A stretch of DNA of 64,000 bases from Anthoceros angustus (taxonomy: Eukaryota; Streptophyta; Anthocerotopsida; Anthocerotales; Anthocerotaceae): assembly GCA_010909165.1 (NCBI GenBank), contig VJWM01000011.1:1116001-1180000 (forward strand), written 5' to 3'. Shown here one piece after another: positions 60,648 to 64,000 of the stretch; within the stretch, counting starts at the first letter, position 1, and each line of letters begins with the position of its first letter. The notes beneath the pieces were generated by a model. That model had not been told where the DNA came from. It saw nothing but the letters and a program-made list of their open reading frames with translations, and made no database searches. Position numbers and translations under genes: made by a program.

Positions 60648-61379
60648 TTATGCTGAACTTGCAACCTCGTCCTCACCCTCAGAACTACTTTTTTGCTTGG
60701 CTCTTTTAGCTTGAAGATCTTTCACAGCGGCCTTGATAGCATCTTCCGCTAGCATGCTGCAGTGCAGTTTCACTGGGGGGAGCGAGAGATGCTTCGCTAT
60801 GTCACTGCATCACAAGCAAGGAAAAAAGTACGGACATTAGCACCTACGATACGTTTAACGAGCAAACAACAGTTCAGGCATGAACGGAACCCTCGTTCCA
60901 CCGCACCTGTTCTTTATGGTCACCACGTCCTCCAATTGCTTTCCCTTGACCCAGTCCGTAGCTGCCATAGTTAAGTACGAATGTGAGCAAAACCCTAGGA
61001 AGAGACGTAGGAGATCATCGAAACCCCAGCAGTGCAAGCTCAGACTAAGGAACAACAAACACGTGAGGAAACCACATGACATACCAACAGAAGAGGAGGC
61101 GATCGCGGAGCCGCAGCCGAAGGTCTTGAAGCAGGAATCAACGATTTTGCCCTCCTCATCAACCCTAATTTGCAACTTCATCACATCTCCGCAGGCGGGT
61201 GCTCCCACGAGGCCCGTGCCAACATTTGGATCCTCCTTCTGGAAAGAGCCTACGTTGCGGGGATTGTTGTAGTGATCCACCACCCTCTCATGGTACAATC
61301 TGCGAGCAACAACCCCTTCTGCGCCAGACCTGCTGCGCTTGACAGCCACCGCCACTGTCCTCCCGGCGCGGCTCAACAT
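60648..61379 (-). CDS. ISU1: Mitochondrial Fe-S cluster scaffold ISU
   Basis: Scaffold on which the cysteine desulfurase builds 2Fe-2S clusters in mitochondria. Exons 61379-61085, 60961-60907 and 60804-60648 join in phase to 168 aa. A mitochondrial presequence rich in Arg and Ser is followed by YHERVVDHYNNPRNVGSF, the first ligand in GAPACGDVMKLQI, the second in FKTFGCGSAIASSS, and LPPVKLHCSMLAEDAI with the chaperone-binding LPPVK and third Cys. The Met at 61379 gives a presequence like that of Arabidopsis ISU1; the upstream in-frame start would add 13 residues. The tail is Lys/Ser/Glu-rich. Confidence 0.95.
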
Positions 61380-62006
61380 GATGATTTGATCACTTCTCCG
61401 GAAACAACGGCAATTCACCCTTCCAATGCAACACGGGAGTACGCCTAGGCCCGGTTAACTGCGCCTAAAAGTCGCAGCGATCAACCACAGCTCGGCTGGG
61501 TGTCCGCAAAGATCAACCAGGCCGTTCGCCGCTTCAGCTTCGAGTTTTAGATCAACAGCCCGCGGCGACGTCATATATAGCTACCTTTCTCGAAGCGCCC
61601 AACAGGGCCGGTTTAGAAACGTCCAAGTCAAACGCCACGTATGTACAACACATACCATAAACATTCCAGGTGGTCTATTGTCTCATAAAGCTGGCCACCA
61701 AATTTAAAAATAGGTCTACAAGAAGAAGAAGAAGAAGAATTTTATTTGAGTCCACTAAGGACGGATTTCCGTCATGGGACTTGGTACTTGACAACTTGTA
61801 CCATGGTGTGCCTAAGCTACTTGCACCAAGGGCATCCACTCCCTTTAGGCACCCCATCTAAGTACCGATCTAAGCTCAGGATGCTTAATCACGGCGTTCT
61901 TATAAATGTGTGTCCATTTGGCCTAAGCCATTTGGACAAACCGTCATTATCGCTGTAATTGCTATGGTGCCTAATCTCCGAAGCAAGTAGTGCTTCACGC
62001 GAGTAA
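61380..62006. other. Upstream region of the ISU gene with a SINE-like copy
   Basis: Probably holds the ISU promoter. The interval 61720-61935 is a single, unrearranged copy of the element found as foldback clusters at 39.0 and 48.1 kb. Confidence 0.5.
61720..61935 (-). repeat. Single copy of the SINE-like element
   Basis: On the minus strand it ends in (TTC)n after GGAAATCCGTCCTTAGTGGA. It contains GTGGATGCCCTTGGTGCAAG and AATGGACACACATTTATAAG. The simple-repeat 3' tail suits a SINE, but no A or B box was found, so class is unsure. Confidence 0.65.
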
Positions 62007-62030
62007 AATCTGGCGTGGCATGGATGTGGA

Positions 62031-62726
62031 GTGGCATGGAAATGGAAGCTCCGGAATAGGACTACGCAGCTGCTCGGATATAAAAGGACGGGATTCAGAC
62101 TATACCAAGCTTGCCAAACTTGCAACACAACCTTGCAAAATGGAAGCTGGTGCAAAAAATGCGGGAAGGATACTGTTGGTCTGCTTCTCTATCGATTGGA
62201 GATATTGGTTGCAGATTTTACAATGCAGTACATGGCAACTGCGTTCAGGGGAGCTCGAGATCTGCTGCGACTACACCCCGAAGAGTTCAGTTCCTTACAA
62301 GTGCAAGGGAAGGAGAGGCCAGTCTTAGATTGCATGGTAGGGAAGCACTTCAATTGCATGTTCTCGCTCCAAGCACCCAGTGATAGGCACGGGGCTTCCC
62401 TTATCATTGACCGGGTAGATGCGCCCTTCATCCAGGAGTTGTTTCCAGACTGCTTAAGGGATTCACTTGTAACTCTCCCGCGGCATAGCGTGTTGCACAC
62501 TCCTTACCAGCCCAATGATTATGATAGTTGTGATTCAGGAAGCCAACACACTCAGTCCAGCAAGTTGGCAAGTCCACGGGACATTCCCGCAGCTGCAATT
62601 GTGATTTTGTGCTCTGCTGTGTCAGCAATTGGGGGCATTGTTTTCGTTTCTGTTCCACCTCTAGTTTTGACTGTGATTCTTAGTATCATGCTAGGAACTG
62701 TGGTCTTCGTTCTCCTTGTAATGTAG
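62031..62726 (+). CDS. RPA1-like zinc-ribbon/OB-fold ORF with C-terminal membrane segments
   Basis: The frame is open from 62007; the first codon of the reported ORF is GTG, so this is probably a downstream exon and the true start is unknown. It has CxxC (C28, C31) and CxxC (C41, C44) pairs followed by YRLEILVADFTMQYMATAFRGARDLLRL, resembling the C-terminal DNA-binding domain of RPA large subunits (Rep_fac-A_C). Residues about 187-231 form two hydrophobic segments, which RPA1 does not have. Such RPA-like fragments also occur in plant Helitrons; I see no helicase. It lies next to a MULE transposase relic. Whether it is a working gene is open. Confidence 0.5.
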   Translation: MAWKWKLRNRTTQLLGYKRTGFRLYQACQTCNTTLQNGSWCKKCGKDTVGLLLYRLEILVADFTMQYMATAFRGARDLLRLHPEEFSSLQVQGKERPVLDCMVGKHFNCMFSLQAPSDRHGASLIIDRVDAPFIQELFPDCLRDSLVTLPRHSVLHTPYQPNDYDSCDSGSQHTQSSKLASPRDIPAAAIVILCSAVSAIGGIVFVSVPPLVLTVILSIMLGTVVFVLLVM

Positions 62727-62810
62727 CATGGGTGCCCACCAACTAAGATGTCAACTGTGGGTTCTGAGGAGCTAAAACAAAATTGCTACGTTTGAGCTCA
62801 AACAAAATTG

Positions 62811-64000
62811 TCACGTTTCGGCCAACACATCTATATCCGGTTGCAACCCTACTGCTAATTGGACAAAGTTCTTAGGTCTACGTACTACAGACAGTTTCCA
62901 TGTTTGAACTGCCGGAACATCAATTTCTAATCTTGGGACACTTCTCGTTCTCTCTCTTCTAGGTCCCGTTTCCCAAAAGGGCCTTTTTCGTTTGAAAGAA
63001 TTGTCTGTATGTGTCGGATCGTGTTCTAGAATTGGTGTTCGATGCAGCTGGTGAAGGTCAAGATCAGCTCCCAAACCTTCGACCTGTCTTGCTAAGTGTC
63101 CCATCATAGCAGCAACATGGCTTTCTAACTGAGGCCACTTATGGACCATTCCCGTAATCTCTGCCCAGCTAGCATCCATGGACCGCACACCCTATTTTGG
63201 GCACCACACTTGGGGCCCGTCTTCAAAAACATTTACTGTAGGCTCCTCATAACATGGTGCCTGCATGACTTGACTTGCCAAATTGATACTATCAATTCCA
63301 TGTTCCTTCGACATAATCATGAATTTGTGCACAAGTATTTGTGTGGCCGTAATCTGGTTTAACATCAGCAAGACCTTGACTTGATGTTTGCACACAAATC
63401 CATTCAACTCTTGTTTGCAGTTGCAAGCAGCCCACTGCCTTCCTCCATGCAGAACCTCGTACTCCACTACCGACCTGTTAAGTGGCTTCTGACTTTTAAC
63501 ATAGGCTGAAGAATTATCCACTGTCGGGAGTGTGACATCAACATTTGAAATTTGAAGTGCCTTGGCAATAGCATGCTGCACAAGCCTCTCTAATTTGGTG
63601 TTGTAAACCATATTCAGCAACCTGCACTGTGATTGGAACCAAAAATGCCGATTGACTTCATCCAAGAACATGTAGCAACCACTCTAAACGTCTACATGTA
63701 AGTCGCTTCTTGGTTAGAAGACACCTAAATTTCAAATGCTGGTGGTAGGCTTCTATGCTGTTGTTGCAGTCTTGGCCAGCATGTGGGACTTCTTGAGCTG
63801 CTTTTATCCACATGGGCATGTTTTGCCCTCATTGCCGCTTAAAATATGTCACAAATCCAGGCTCCGTTATTGCATATGAGGAGTAGAATGCATCAAGCTC
63901 TTCCACAGCGTTCTCCATAGCACAACCCTGCTCATCCATATACATGATTTTACCAAGTGTGCCCATCATGTCCCCTCTCCTCACTCTATTTTTCACCTTC
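62811..64000 (-). pseudogene. MULE-type transposase relic with SWIM zinc finger
   Basis: Read on the minus strand from the window edge: VEELDAFYSSYAITEPGFVTYFKRQ, a stop, then MWIKAAQEVPHAGQDCNNSIEAYH, typical of the plant MULE transposase core C-terminus. After a break comes 63671-63192 with the SWIM motif CNCKQELNGFVCKH, a TAG, and in the same frame a tail to 62811 (WPQLESHVAAMMGHLARQVEGL). At least two stops lie within the reading frame. The N-terminal part with the first catalytic residues is beyond the window. Domesticated FAR1/FHY3-like proteins share this layout, but the stops favour a dead transposon. Confidence 0.75.

Noticed and set aside
62031-62033. GTG as the true start of the RPA-like protein
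   Set aside because: Plant nuclear genes start at ATG. The frame is open further upstream to 62007 and splice acceptors lie nearby, so an upstream exon is more likely.
63189-63200. Stop codon between SWIM domain and tail as a recoding signal
   Set aside because: A second stop lies upstream in the transposase core (KRQ, then a stop), so simple decay explains both. Organelle-type U-to-C editing is not known to act on nuclear transcripts.

Overview
The window is nuclear DNA of a land plant: spliced genes with GT..AG introns, LTR-retrotransposon relics with plant-type primer-binding sites, and organelle-targeted PPR editing factors. The PPR proteins carry the KP form of the DYW domain: the PG box is replaced by KKPA and the C-terminus is not DYW. 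From published PPR surveys as I recall them, this form occurs in plants with U-to-C organelle editing (hornworts, ferns, many lycophytes). A fern or non-Selaginella lycophyte fits best; the species is inferred, not identified.

Layout. 1-6.3 kb: broken Ty1/copia relic (minus strand), an 87-bp tandem array and a tRNA-like SINE relic. 6.3-8.6 kb: intact PPR-DYW:KP gene (+). 10.2-11.4 kb: ATL RING-H2 E3 ligase (-). 14.4-16.8 kb: seven-exon peroxisomal-membrane monodehydroascorbate reductase (-). 17-21.5 kb: repeats, including a short copia element with both LTRs and a 5-bp target duplication, then a 51-bp minisatellite. 22.3-26.0 kb: PPR-CBS gene followed 50 bp later by ALG13 (both +). 26.3-28.9 kb: second intact PPR-DYW:KP gene (-). 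29.0-30.8 kb: decayed copy of the PPR-CBS gene. 31.1-51.2 kb: a tandem duplication of a 10-kb unit holding broken PPR-DYW:KP copies (-), a SINE/foldback cluster and a Ty3/gypsy gag relic. 52.6-55.8 kb: another broken PPR-DYW:KP copy. 58.4-59.2 kb: two-exon L34e-superfamily membrane protein (+). 60.6-61.4 kb: ISU-type Fe-S scaffold (-). 62.0-62.7 kb: RPA1-like zinc-ribbon ORF (+). 62.8-64 kb: MULE-type SWIM transposase relic (-).

The most unusual content is the PPR family. Both intact genes, and each N-terminal relic that survives, carry an OSB-type PDF motif (a single-stranded-DNA-binding module of organellar OSB proteins) before the PPR tract and the DYW:KP deaminase-like domain. The surrounding array is a mosaic. 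The rearrangement junctions I could trace lie at 6-11 bp of identity between local donor and acceptor, suggesting template switching or microhomology-mediated repair, or an assembly problem. One patch moved exon plus intron sequence of the L34e-family gene into the gypsy gag relic, making a short chimeric ORF.

Splice structures were worked out by eye from GT..AG sites, reading phase and remembered family sequence. No database search was possible.
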